Below, one piece after another: positions 24,261-34,914 of a stretch of 64,000 nucleotides of DNA. Numbering within the stretch: the first letter of the stretch is position 1; every line of letters starts with the position of its first letter. Origin of the DNA: Symsagittifera roscoffensis (taxonomy: Eukaryota; Xenacoelomorpha; Acoela; Convolutidae); NCBI RefSeq assembly GCF_963678635.1, contig NC_087066.1, forward strand, positions 31,439,301-31,503,300, written 5' to 3'. A model generated the notes under the pieces. That model did not search any database, was not told where the DNA came from, and saw nothing but the letters and a program-made list of their open reading frames with translations. Both the position numbers and the translations under genes were made by a program.

Positions 24261-25490
24261 ACCATGACAATCTCAATACAAATGGGTCGCTCCAGATGGA
24301 ACTCTATGCATTGCTGAATCCAACCTCGGTCTGCTCAATCCTTTGCGACATCGATAGATATTTTGTCCAAGGAGTGGTAGTAGGAATCACCCCTAAAAAT
24401 AAATTTTTAATTTAAAAAATGAAATTGGCAAGCGAAACAGGATAATTAGAGACAGAAGGGAAAGACGGTGCTCGGAAGGATTTTTGAATCGTATTTTGAT
24501 CTCCCAAAACATTACCTGAATATCATCGTTGTGACCGATACTGAATTTATACTCGAGGTACTCACGGAAGGTACGTGCGCCATCGCAATAACAGCAGATT
24601 TGAGTTTTAAATTAGCATCAACGGCCGACTTTACAAGTGAGACCCGGTATAGGAGGGATGATATCGCTGCCCCTTGTTGCACAACAGATAACGAGAAAAA
24701 ACTTAGGTATTTTTGGTAACTAAGGCAAACGTTAGGCAACAAGTGAACCCGGAGAATTAAGTGCAGTCACTATCTGGACTCAGAAATTTTTCGGTTGACA
24801 GAGGATTGACCTCACTTTCCTTACCGGTTTATGACCCGACCAGGGTGAAACTGCATCAAAATGAATTAAATGGTCTTGTTCACGTTTTTTGCAAGTAGAC
24901 ACAGAGAAATTTTAAATGAAAACTATTTAAACAGATGCTAACACTTCGATATGAATTTGCGCTTTTTCTCGTAGGCTAATATTGCAAGATTTTGAAATTA
25001 AGCATTAAGATAGAAATTGAAGATTACGTTTGATATTATCAAATTAGGTTCGAGTTTTATCAAGTAATGTTAAGCTAACTTTTTGTTTATTTGTAACTTA
25101 TTATTTTGGTGGAATAATTTTTTTATGTATTGAGTGGTGTCATTTTGTCGGGAACACTCCAAATGCTTAGATGACAGCTTTGATTCCTTGTAAATTGACA
25201 AAGTCTAATATTCTTAGGTATTGAGCTAAACTTTTTATGCTAAATTTTGGATGAATGGAAAAAAATCTTTTTGGTTGTTTTCAAAAACAATGATGATGTT
25301 TTTTTGCTGAGAAAAAAAGGGTTGAATACCAGTTTCATTTGGACACAAGACGAGTCTGCACGAACAAAAATGATGATACGAACGACCTAAAAACCTACTC
25401 TTAGCGGGTCAAGGAAGGGCTTACCAATGTCTACCAGGATGAAACTTCATACTGTAAAATTCGGCGAAATTCATTTTTGCGCTACTGAAA
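24260..25490. other. Mixed stretch without recognised gene
   Basis: There is an 83-codon open piece (24468-24719) of unknown type, with an overlapping shadow on the other strand. From ~24880 to 25330 the sequence returns to AT-rich noncoding DNA, which separates the two GC-richer coding ruins. Confidence 0.4.
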
Positions 25491-26170
25491 GCTATGGGAG
25501 GAGAGGGCCGTGGTAACTGTCCCTCGGAGTTGGGCAACTGTTGGATTTCGGAGAGTCAGGTACCGCCGAGATGGATAACAGTGGGCTGAAATGGGGAGAT
25601 GTCCGGTCGCGACATGGCTCGTGAGCCGAGCTTGGGTGAACAAATAGGCTATAAGATAGGGAAAATGCCCCCACCAGTTGGCCCTAGCTCAAAAAGATCA
25701 CATGATTGGGCCAGGCCCCTCACATTGGCAGATTTCACCAACTGCTGCTCCACTTTTGAAAAACTGAAAAAAGAACGAGATTGGGATTGAGACAGCAGAG
25801 ATAATTGAGACGCGTGATAAGAAGGACCGGGACTTTTAAAAATTTTGTACAAAACTGGAAAGGGATGATTGGAAGAAGAAACACGATGAGTTGTTGATCA
25901 TCCTGTAAGAAGAACAAAAAAAAACAACTTAAGGTTTTGAACAACGCAAGTGTGCGCCAACTTTCGGTGACAATGAATTCGGACACACGGTCCGAAATCA
26001 GGGCTCAGGAGCTCTACAGGCCAAAAGAGCCCGGGGCTGGTCCGCCTGCGCTTATTACCAAGTACACCATATCGGATACGTTGGATCGGAAAATAACATT
26101 TCGCTTCTATTCCAAGAAACATTTGAACAGATTTCCAAAGCGGCAATTCAAGAAATAAACCGAGCGTGAG
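25490..26170 (+). pseudogene. Unrecognised decayed ORF upstream of SGNH-like domain
   Basis: Open pieces at 25599-25790 and 25937-26158, in different frames, are rich in Arg, Lys, Pro and Glu. A Trp-Ala-Arg-Pro stretch and a coil-like LKKERDWD end would suit an ORF1/Gag-like protein. No zinc knuckle was seen. Confidence 0.35.
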
Positions 26171-26249
26171 ACAGTTGTTCAAGTAGGATCCTTTTTCTCA
26201 ACCCACGTATCATTCACCAACCGCTGAACCAGTTCATCAACTGACGAAC

Positions 26250-26970
26250 TCCGCTGCACCAGTTGGGTCGTTGCGAAACAAAGCTACAGTGACGTGTTGC
26301 GTGGTCAATATCAGGAAGAGTTTCTGCTTTCGGAATTTCACCGTCCAGATGGACGCGGACCACCGCAGGAACTGTTTGAATGAGATGAGCTGGAGGCTCG
26401 CAGCGATTCTTCAACCGATCCCCTCTGAAAACTGTCATTTATTTAGCGGAGATAACCTGGTGAGGGACTTCATTAAAGTCTTTGTTAATGATCAAATCAC
26501 TGCAGTCTCTTTTGGTGGAGCCTCTGTGGCTCAAGAGATCAAGTTTGTGGAAACCCAGAATGACGACAGAGTAGAGATCCTGACTGTAAAGATTGGCACA
26601 AATGATCTTTCAAGGAACCATATCACACTGGAATTGAGGCGGCAAACATGCTGTTTTGCCTCCGAAATGCGTTTAAAAAGATGTATAGGCCAAGACTTGT
26701 AGTCTAGTGTACCAACACTCAGAATCCAGATACCGGCTGGGCAAGGGCTGATTTTATGAAGAGTGACGCGATCCGATGGAACGAAATGATCCGAAACCTA
26801 GTCATAGGAAACCCAGGCGATCTCAGGCTAATGTACATAGAAAATAGACATGCGAACTGTTGATTACCGTGGGCTTACGAGGGATGGGATCAAATTCAAT
26901 ACCTGTCAGCGCAGGCAATGGATCATTGACGCCTTTCAGACGAAAACTGAAGAGTTGGAAAAAGAATTGA
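26250..26970 (+). pseudogene. SGNH/GDSL-hydrolase-like domain remnant
   Basis: In order, the translation shows SGDNLVRDF (block I, GDSL-like, ~26440), FGGASV (block II, ~26510), KIGTNDLS (block III GxND, ~26590) and, after a stop and a frame change, RDGIKFN (block V D-x-x-H place, ~26880). The spacing between blocks fits SGNH hydrolases. Two active-site positions differ from the classic residues: the Ser place reads D-N and the block V His reads Lys. Esterase-like SGNH domains are known in ORF1 proteins of some non-LTR elements (CR1/L2 group). Whether this copy belongs to such an element or to the nearby Ty3-like ruin is open. The open frame at 26271-26702 is the best preserved part. Confidence 0.6.
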
Positions 26971-29225
26971 CGACGCTAACGCTTTGGCGCGTAGAGATTC
27001 AACGAGTAATATAGGGCTTACATACCTGAGCCAGTCGCTAATCATCTCGGTGCCTTGGCATCGGAGGTTTCAAAAACGCGGTCTCCCCTGGTTCGAACGT
27101 GAGGCAGAAATTGAGGAGCTCAATTAACGAGCTCAATTAACCACACAGCGAACATCCCAGCTGATTGGGAGAGTTTTCAAGCAGTCCCTGCGGCATGGGC
27201 GAGTGTCGATAAAAATAGTAATTGATGAGCAAAAGACTGGACTACTGCGTTTGGGGACGATATAAGGGTGATATGGCGACCAGACTATATTCCAGATATG
27301 AACTCACTAGCGTGTCGTTCAGATTAGACAAGAAGGCTCAACAGAATTGATCGTAAAAAGTCGGGTTTGCACCGTATATCAGGCGTAGACTGGCTAAGAC
27401 CGCAACAAGAACAATTTAGTTCCTGATCAACGCTAAGACTGATGGGACATGAGGTCTTCCCTCGAGACAACTTGATAGGACCCTTAAACACAAGATCATT
27501 GACGGACGTCCGTCAACAGGCAACAGAGTGAATGCCATCGAATCGAAAAGGGCAATTTCCTAGCAGAGAAAAAAGCCGACGACAAGCACCAAAATATCTG
27601 CAAACAGATCGCTAAATCAGAAGGTCAGCAAGGTGGTGAAAATTTACGAGTTTATCTTTGAAAGAATCCGGTGGATGGGGACGAGAAGAAGAAGGGGCAC
27701 CCTAGAGCACCAAAGAGTGACAATACATTAACGCTTATGATATTTAGCCAGTTGCGACTAATCATACCCATTCCGCTCCTTTTTCTGGCCAGATGTGATC
27801 TTCCTGACGGCACCCAATCCGGACTGGGGACAGTCAGTTAATATGGCTATATGTGCACAGAGGGTCATCAACATGGATCCACAGGTATTTTTGATGGCTG
27901 GATCGAATGATCACCTACAAAGCTAGGGCCGTCTCCCTGATATTTGGGTGAGGAGACATTTCGTGACGGTCGTATACAGACCGGTGTTGGCACACGTTTT
28001 TCCAGACGTGCAAGTGAAAGCATGAAGGAAGTTAGTGCTATTTGTAACCTTGGTGATAGTAGTGGACTGTACAATGTTCAACTGAGCCGAGTAGCAGGAC
28101 CTGAGAAGAATGGCCAGTGAGTGTAGTTTATTTGGGAGAAAAACTGAAGCCTCATTGAAGGATTTCATCAACCATTTCCAGTGTAGAATGGGCAGAAAGA
28201 CCTGGCTTATCTCCAGTTTAATCCCAAACTCTGGATTTTGCTCCCAGTGGTTTAAGGTTCGAGAGATGCAGTAAGTATCCCAGCGTGGCCGAAGCCGTTT
28301 GCTCAAGTAAAAGAGAATCAGGAAGCGTGGTTGGCTGGCTCGGGGCCATTACCTAGTAGATGCCCCCCAATGACTGTTCATTCGAAGATTGTGGTTCGGA
28401 TTAATCTCCCCGGCTCTCGTCCCTTGGATCGGAGCAGCTCAGGATGTGAAGCAGAGGGTGCAGATTTGGAGTGAGGATGAAAAAACCTTGATTCTCCAGC
28501 TGGAATTTTGTTGCCCTGCATAACTTTGAATTCAATTTTTCTAAGGTATGAAGTCGAAAAAGATCAAGGCCTCAAAACTTCAAGAAGTACCGAGCAAATG
28601 ATCAGTCGAGACATAAATTACCCAGGCAGGATAAGGTCGCAGTACTGGAGCTTAACAAGGAGATGAGAGGAGGCATCTATGTAATGATAGAAGAGGGCGC
28701 AGCAAGGTAAGGAACCCGTAGATATCCTCGTGAATGATGAAGGGTACCCCGCGTATGAGATGACTGTACCTGCTCAGGCGGACGCAGGTGTTGAATTGCG
28801 CAAGGGCCCCTCAGGATTTGGACGGAAGCCAGACGACGCCAAAAATGACGAGGACGTTGCAAAAAAAGGAAACACCAGTGGAGTATCACCCCATGAAGGG
28901 TAAAAGGATAAATTGAATGAAATTGACTTGGGAGCCTTGGTGATGGATTAATTGAAGTATGGCTTAAACGAGATTTAACGAAATGAAGACTGCGGAGAAA
29001 CTGATGAGCCCCTCATGATGATAATGTTTTCATTTTTTCCCAAGCTTATCTCCAGCGGGACCGGTTTTCCTGGCTCAAAGGTCTCACAGGAGGAGTGCAC
29101 AGAGATGCTCTGTGTGTCACCTCGAAGGAGGAAGTTTGATGAAACAATGAGAGTCTCCTTCAAGAGCACGTTCACAGAAGAGGACTGAGATCAATATCAG
29201 TTAGAATTTGAAAAGAAAACGGGAG
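26970..29225 (+). pseudogene. GC-richer decayed coding sequence, family not recognised
   Basis: Many short open pieces exist on both strands, with the base composition of the preceding ruins. A piece near 27070-27120 (RFQKRGLPWFEREAEIEEL) looks like genuine former coding sequence. I see no RT, integrase or protease motif. It probably continues the element that carries the SGNH-like domain. Confidence 0.35.
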
Positions 29226-29509
29226 TTGTGTGGACCCGAGTGACCTTCATGAAAAGGACTTGGGATGCGATTCACAGACACGGCTCGCAATTCGCGATGA
29301 AATTGGGGCTGAATCAACCCATTATGCGTGTGGGCTTAGAGAAATTAATGTCATCCCGTGCAAAAATTTAAGTTTAAAACTGTCGAACCAACAACTCAGA
29401 ATTGCAATAAGACTTCGATTAGGCTCACTCAAAAAAATGCGAACGGCATAAGTGAGTGTGCGAAAAAGACGTTACCGAAGATGGTTGGCATGGTTGGCAT
29501 GGAAATTCT

Positions 29510-30607
29510 CTACCCGCACTGACAGAAATGGTTTCCTGTCGATTTGAACTGATTTTGAATCGATTTTAAATCGATCGAAATCAATTAATCATGTACATTT
29601 TACGAACTTAAATTGTCTTTAAACCAATTTAAATTGATCGTTTTGAAAATTTTAAATCGATTCAAGTTCTAAAAAATCGAGTGAAATCGATTTCGATGGA
29701 TTTTACGACTCACTAAAATCCATCCGAATCTCACTTAAATCCATCAGAATCTCACTTAAGTCCCATTTTAAATCGATTTAATTTGATCTTTCTGAATTCT
29801 AAATCGATTTAAGAGTCTAAAAAATCGATTTAAATCGATTTCGATGGATTTTCCGACACAACAAAAATCGATTTTTTTTGCAAACAAAGCAAAAAAAACA
29901 CGCTTTTTAGAAATTTAATTGAAATATTTTTTCTTGATTTTTTGATTTTAATGAAAATACACGTGCCAGATGTTTTAAAATTCATGAAATAAATAAAAAT
30001 ATGATTCAGATTTTGAGCTCAAAAATATGCAACGAAAACCTAAAAAATCGTTATTACCAATAAGATTTTGTGCATTAAAATATGTAACAAATCTAAAAAA
30101 CTGTAAATCGGATCTTGGGCAAAATCTTCTGTAACAAACCAGAAAAGGGTCAGGTAAAAACAAATTGTGATCTCAATAATATGCTATAAAATCATGTTTT
30201 ATCGATGTTTTGGTCATTTCATTTGGTCGTCGTTTTTTGCTACAATACGCTATGGATATTGAATGAAAAATGATAGGCACAAAATAAATGCAATAAAAAT
30301 TTGAAACTGATAAAAATCGAATGAAAAAAATCGATTTGAATTGATTTAAGTCCGTTTTAATACCCTTAAAAGTAAAAACAAATTCAGACTAGAAAAATTG
30401 TTTTTGAATTGATTTAAAATCAATTTGGATCAATTTTTTTAGTTGGGATTTAAAATCAATTGACATCACTTTTAAATCAATCCAAATCAATCTTCAACTT
30501 TTTTTTTTATTCTTCTACTTTTTTCAGGCTAAAATCGATCAAAATTTACTCAACGTACTTTTTTCATACTAAAATTGATCCTAATCCCTTTTGGTCAGTG
30601 CGGGTAG
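29510..30607. mobile_element. ~1.07-kb insert of AAATCGATTT-type palindromes
   Basis: The insert splits the coding region of non-LTR copy 1. CTACCCGCACTGAC (29510-29523) at its left border is the exact reverse complement of GTCAGTGCGGGTAG (30594-30607) at its right border. The left ~350 bp and right ~280 bp are full of AAATCGATTT / AATTGATTT variants, many of them self-complementary. The middle (29880-30340) is plain AT-rich DNA. It has no coding capacity. A non-autonomous element with terminal inverted repeats is likely; an inverted copy of the flank made during repair is the alternative, because GTGCGGGTAGGC is itself part of the interrupted gene. Confidence 0.7.
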
Positions 30608-31109
30608 GCATTCAAACCTGAATGCCCTTATAAAGCAAAGTTTATCTTCTGCTCACATTCCGTCTGTTTTAGAACCACGACACCTCTACAGGACAGATCA
30701 GAAGCGACCAGACGGTTTGACATTTGTTCCATGGGCTGTTGGTAAGCAGCTCTTGTGGGATGTAACGGCAGTAGACTCCTTAGCTCCTAGTAGGATCAGT
30801 ACCGGGTCTGCTTTTAACCCTGGTACGGCTGCCGCTGAAGCGGAAGAGCGAAAAAATGATCAGTATAAAGATCTAGTAGATGATTTAAATCTTTTTCAAC
30901 CGCTAGCTTTTGAGATTCAGGACGCTGCCGGCCCCAGCACAAAAATTTTGAGCAATTTTTGTAAGAAACTAAGCATATGCACTGAGGAACCCACAGTAGG
31001 CAGCTTTTTAAAACAGAGAATCTCCCTGGCAATACAGATTGCGAACGCCGCTTGCGTACTCGGAACAATAAATGACCAAATCACTTACGACGAAATTTTT
31101 TATTTGTAA
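30591..31109 (+). pseudogene. Restriction-like endonuclease domain, non-LTR copy 1
   Basis: This open run of 172 codons is the C-terminal part of the element's RT protein. Conserved pieces are KRPDG, LLWDVT, an Ala/Glu-rich helix (GTAAAEAEERK) and AACVLGTIN near the end. The frame starts only because of the insert upstream, so it has no start of its own. Confidence 0.75.
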
Positions 31110-31650
31110 CACTTGTATTTGTAACACTTGTATATTTGCATGACTTGTAACGCAGATCTTAGTTGGGAAATTATAGAAAGGTCAAACAACCAAACACATT
31201 GTTAACACTGTAGGCAATACATATCAAGAAAGAGAAACCGGGCTTGAACACGCGCGATGAGTTTAGGAGCAGGGAGTTGACACTGAAAATTTAGTCCCAA
31301 AATATTTTTGCTTTTTTATTTAAAACGTACTTGTCTAAATCGAAATTATGACTCAGAACCAAATTGTATGTGAATTATTGTAAATAACATTTGTAAATTG
31401 ATGTTTTATCGTCATTTAGATTAGTTTATTGTAAAAATCCTGACGATGCACATAGTTGCGAAAACGTTTGAATATTACTTTTTAACAAAAATTTCTTGTA
31501 TATTATATTTTCTCGTGTCGAGTTGCGTGTTCTTATTGAAGAAACGTAACCCGTATCGATTTTAATTATATGGACATCAACACTTGTCTTCTTTTTTTTA
31601 TCATTATCACTTCCATATCTAGAAAATTCCAAGGATTTTGATTGGAATAC

Positions 31651-31707
31651 GTGATGAAGAGACTCCTGACTGTAACCTCGGTTACTATGATACTTTTGAC
31701 CTTCTGA
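31651..31707 (+). repeat. C/D-box-like block at non-LTR 3' end, copy 1
   Basis: In order: GTGATGA (C-like, 31651-31657), CTGA (D'-like, ~31665), TATGATA (C'-like, ~31686) and CTGA (D-like, 31704-31707), 57 nt in all. GTAACC-TC-GGTTAC forms a small palindrome in the middle. The block sits directly before the A-rich tail. Confidence 0.55.
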
Positions 31708-31796
31708 TTACCCTTAAAAAAGAAAAAAATTGAATATTTGTGGTACTAACTCGATTGATTTTTTATTTTGATACATATGGGACTGATTTATCATTT

Positions 31797-31881
31797 TGGT
31801 ACTTGTGAATACCCACCATATTGGATTGGCCAGACCGTTGAACAGATGATGGCAGTCTTCAATGCTGGTGTTGCACCGGCT
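31797..31881 (+). repeat. 85-bp direct repeat, copy 1
   Basis: It starts TGGTACTTGTGAATACCCAC and ends CACCGGCT, and differs from copy 2 (32266) by one base. It is followed by an unrelated ~385 bp stretch. See copy 2 for its likely RT origin. Confidence 0.9.
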
Positions 31882-32265
31882 GCCGAGCTCTGTTTCAAAG
31901 TTCGGCTGTAGTCTGTGCCTGGTTTCGGCTAGTTTTAGTTTTCCGGAGAAACCTGATCTTAGTTGACACAGTATTCTTCTGTTGTAACGACTAACGTTTC
32001 TTCGTCTTTCAAAATCTCAGGTGTGGGTGTTTTCAAAACTATGTTCTGTTGGCTCTCTCTTTGGTGACTCTATGCGTGTGGAGGTGTTTCAGTGTCTGTT
32101 CAAGAATGTCGTTGAGGAGTCTTGTGACTGTTTTGCTTGAACTGTCATGTAGTGTCGTCTCTGTCGGTGCTCTGTGGTTCAAAGTACCAAAGGTGGTTGC
32201 AGGGGTGATTTTCTTGTTGCTTGGGCTAGGAACTGATAACTAGTACTACTACTAATTGTTGTTCG
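31882..32265. other. 384-bp segment between the direct repeats
   Basis: This is GC-richer than its flanks and has a 64-codon open piece (32049-32243) of hydrophobic type that I do not recognise. It lies exactly between two copies of the 85-bp repeat, so it is probably an insertion that duplicated or was bounded by that sequence. Confidence 0.5.
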
Positions 32266-32350
32266 TGGTACTTGTGAATACCCACCATATTGGATTGGCC
32301 AGACCGTTGAACAGATGATGGCAGTCTTCAATGCTGGTGTTACACCGGCT
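32266..32350 (+). repeat. 85-bp direct repeat, copy 2
   Basis: It is identical to 31797-31881 except for one base. Here it adjoins the RT-derived frame, which supports this copy as the original location. Confidence 0.9.
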
Positions 32351-33245
32351 TAAACACTGAGAAGTGTGAACTTTGTTTTTTGGGACCGACTACTAGTACA
32401 CAGTATAATTCAATTTTAACACAATTTCGAAAAATATGCCCCAAAATAAAAATAAAAACAAAAGAAGAACTCCTCATTTTAGGATCTCCAATCGGCGAAC
32501 TTTGCCGAAAAGAATTGCTCGACGAAAAAATTAAGGAGCTTGAAAAAATCTCGGATGTCATTGACAAACTAGACGCCCATTATGGCTTTTACCTCCTGAA
32601 AAATTGCTTTAGCATGCCAAAACTCCTATATTTTTTGCGTACGAGCCCTTGTTTTTTGCAAAATGATTTTTTGGAACGCTACGATAAATTACTAAGAAAT
32701 TCGTTATGCAAGGTCACTAACGTGAAAATGGATGATAACCAGTTTTTACAAGCAGTTCTCCCGGCAGCCAAAGGTGGCTTGGGCGTTTCTTCCGCTCGTC
32801 TACTCGCTTTACCCGCTTTCTTAGCCTCAGCAGTAGGAGCCAAAGATGCCTTGAGCGAAATCTTTGGTTTGGAGCATGTGGATGGAACCTATGATGATGC
32901 GCTTAAACGGTGGTTTGACCTTGGAAAAATTGAAATGGCTCCGGAAAATGAAATCCAAAAAAATTGGACGGAGCCAATTTTTGACAGCGAAATTGCAGAC
33001 TTGATTTTACGACTCGAACCAACGGACGTAAAAAGGTTCAACGCGTTTCAAGATAGATTTGGCTCCCAATGGTTGAACGTCATCCCTTGCAGAAATTTAA
33101 GGTTAAAACTGTCGCACCAACAACTCAGAATTGCGATAGGACTTCGATTAGGATCAAAAATATGCGAACGGCATAAATGCGTGTGCGGAAAAGACGTTAC
33201 CGCGGATGGTTGGCATGGTCTTTCTTGCCTCAAAAGTGCAGGGAG
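32350..33245 (+). pseudogene. Non-LTR RT post-palm region and CCHC knuckle, copy 2
   Basis: Open run from LNTEKCEL (32350) through ILGSPIG, MPKLLYFLRTSPC, FLERYDKLLR, LPAAKGGLGV, LEHVDG and PENEI. It ends in C-x-C-G...W-H-G-L-S-C (33178-33232), the zinc knuckle that precedes the restriction-like endonuclease in R2/R4-like elements. No stop occurs for about 300 codons, so the copy is young. The palm with its catalytic Asp pair is missing by 5' truncation. Confidence 0.85.
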
Positions 33246-33757
33246 ACTCTTGGCATTCAAACCTGAATGCCCTTATAAAGCAGAGTCTATCATCTACTCA
33301 CATTCCGTCTGTTTTAGAACCACGACACCTCTACAGGACCGATCAGAAGCGACCAGACGGTTTGACGCTCGTTCCATGGGCTGATGGTAAGCAGCTCTTG
33401 TGGGATGTAACGGTAGTAGACTCCTTAGCTCCTTGTAGGATTAATGCGGGGTCTGTTTGTAACCCTGGTACGGCTGCCGCTGAAGCGGAAGAGCGAAAAA
33501 TTGACAAGTATAAAGATCTTGTAAATGATGGATATCTTTTTCAACCGCTAGCTTTTGAAATTCAGGGCGCGGCCGGCCCCAGCACAGAAGTTTTTTTGAG
33601 CAAACTTTGTAAGAATCTAAGCATATGCACTGAGGAACCCAGAGCAGGCAGCTTTTTAAAACAGAGAATCTCCCTGGCAATACAGATTGCGAACGCCGCT
33701 TGCGTACTCGGAACAATAAATGACAAAATAACTTTCGACGAAATTTTTTACTTGTAA
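33246..33757 (+). pseudogene. Restriction-like endonuclease domain, copy 2
   Basis: It continues the preceding protein after a frameshift. About 7 extra bases (CTCTTGG) follow the SAGR codons, compared with copy 1. It carries KRPDG at 33347-33361 and LLWDVT near 33395-33410, then GTAAAEAEERK and VLGTIN near the end, with the stop at 33755. The PD...D pattern supplies the metal-binding acidic residues in this endonuclease class. The domain is open for its whole length. Confidence 0.8.
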
Positions 33758-33915
33758 CATTTGTATATTATATTATCTCGTGTCGAGTTGCGTGTTCTTA
33801 TTGAAGAAATGTAACCCGTATCGATTTTAATTGAAAAGGACCTAAACACTTGTCATCTTCTTTTATCATTATCACTTCCATATCTAAAAAATTCCAAGGA
33901 TTTTGACTGGAATAC

Positions 33916-33972
33916 ATGATGAAGGGACTCATGACTGTAACCTCGGTTACTATGATACTTTTGACCTTCTGA
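33916..33972 (+). repeat. C/D-box-like block at non-LTR 3' end, copy 2
   Basis: ATGATGA (33916-33922), then TATGATA and a final CTGA (33969-33972), again exactly 57 nt, with the GTAACC-TC-GGTTAC palindrome kept. The internal D'-like CTGA of copy 1 reads ATGA here. Confidence 0.55.
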
Positions 33973-33989
33973 TTACCTTCATTGTTGTT

Positions 33990-34914
33990 CTGCTGCAGTA
34001 TGTTATTTCGTGTCTAATTTGACTTGATTGTTTTTAGAAATCTCTTATGACATTTGAAAATGCGTGTTCCTGGACGCACAGTTATTGTTGGAGGATTCGT
34101 AGCGTCTACTCATCAATTTTGCGTCAAAAGTCTGATTAGGTACTTTCCAATGCTGTTTCCGTGATAAAGTTTCTCATTTTCTTCTATTCCCCTTGTATAG
34201 TTCTTTTCCAGGTCTCGAGCAATGGGATCTGTTGGAGAAACCCAGCAAGTCATCTAATGAGTACCAGCTAGAAGCTGTTTTTGACACTTTGGAGCATGCC
34301 CAAGCTTGTTTCTATCGGCTCAGACAGAAGAAATGGAATAGTAAGATTTTCAACCTAAGAAGTTAATAAAATAAATATACCTGAGAATTATTTAAAAATA
34401 TATACTTGGGGCTCTTCTCAAATTTTTCTCACATTTGACTGTCAATTCGGAAAATTATTGTAGTGTTAGAATGTAATTAAATCTGGCTTCGGGAAAAAAA
34501 TTAATTATTCTGAACATATTTGTTCTTCATGTTTTTCCCGAATTAGTTCATAATATTATGCAGAAATGTTTTGACATTTTTTACGCTTGCGATTAGTAAG
34601 CGTTATCAAATCGGAATGTTAACTTTTTTTCGAGTTCACAACTAGTTTAACAAAATCAGTTGAATCATTTATGTTGAATTATAGTTGAATCACAGCTGAC
34701 AGGCTCAATTGCATGAAAATACAAAGTTAACTACTGAGTGGGTATTAGTTACTACAGGGTAGTTTCAGGGAGGACTTTTTTTTACAAAATCATTTTTTTT
34801 TCGGATCAACTGGTGTCTGCTCAAAGATTGTCGGCCTTGTTTCCGCTTCGTAAGTTTTTTTCAGTTGCTAATTTGAATTTAAAATCGAGAATTATTGTTT
34901 GATAAAAAAAGGAA
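33990..34914. other. AT-rich noncoding stretch
   Basis: Apart from the small hairpin at 34583-34603 nothing was recognised. Confidence 0.5.
34583..34603 (+). repeat. GATTA-loop hairpin, outlying copy
   Basis: ACGCTTGC-GATTA-GTAAGCGT, an 8-bp stem with one G-T pair. It is followed by an ATCGGA...ACTTTTTTTCGAG stretch similar to the sequence after the hairpins at 36477 and 61884. The third pair is G-C here and C-G at 61884. Confidence 0.6.

Larger units (their letters stand above)
29340..31730 (+). mobile_element. 5'-truncated non-LTR retrotransposon, copy 1 (interrupted)
   Basis: The coding match to copy 2 starts near 29340 (NVIPCKNLSLKLS; compare NVIPCRNLRLKLS). It runs to ~29500, is broken by a ~1.07-kb insert, and resumes near 30600 to the stop at 31107. 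After the insert the open frame 30591-31109 carries KRPDG (~30705) and LLWDVT (~30750), the R-PD...D core of the restriction-like endonuclease of R2/R4/CRE-type elements. The CCHC knuckle just before it is damaged in this copy. The 3' UTR extends to an A-rich tail (TTAAAAAAGAAAAAAA) at ~31713-31730. The last ~210 bp match copy 2. Confidence 0.8.
32266..33985 (+). mobile_element. 5'-truncated non-LTR retrotransposon, copy 2
   Basis: The best preserved copy of the family in the window. It starts with the 85-bp repeat. In one frame this reads WYL at the place expected for the RT palm Y-L-D-D box, but without the two Asp; in another it reads VEQMMAVFNAGVTPA, leading into LNTEKCELCFLG, the usual start of the region after the palm. 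The RT thumb and connection follow (to ~33170), then the CCHC knuckle, the endonuclease core and a 228-bp 3' UTR. One frameshift lies at ~33245. Neighbouring copy 1 has the same strand and order, and ancient copies lie at 6-16 kb. Confidence 0.85.
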
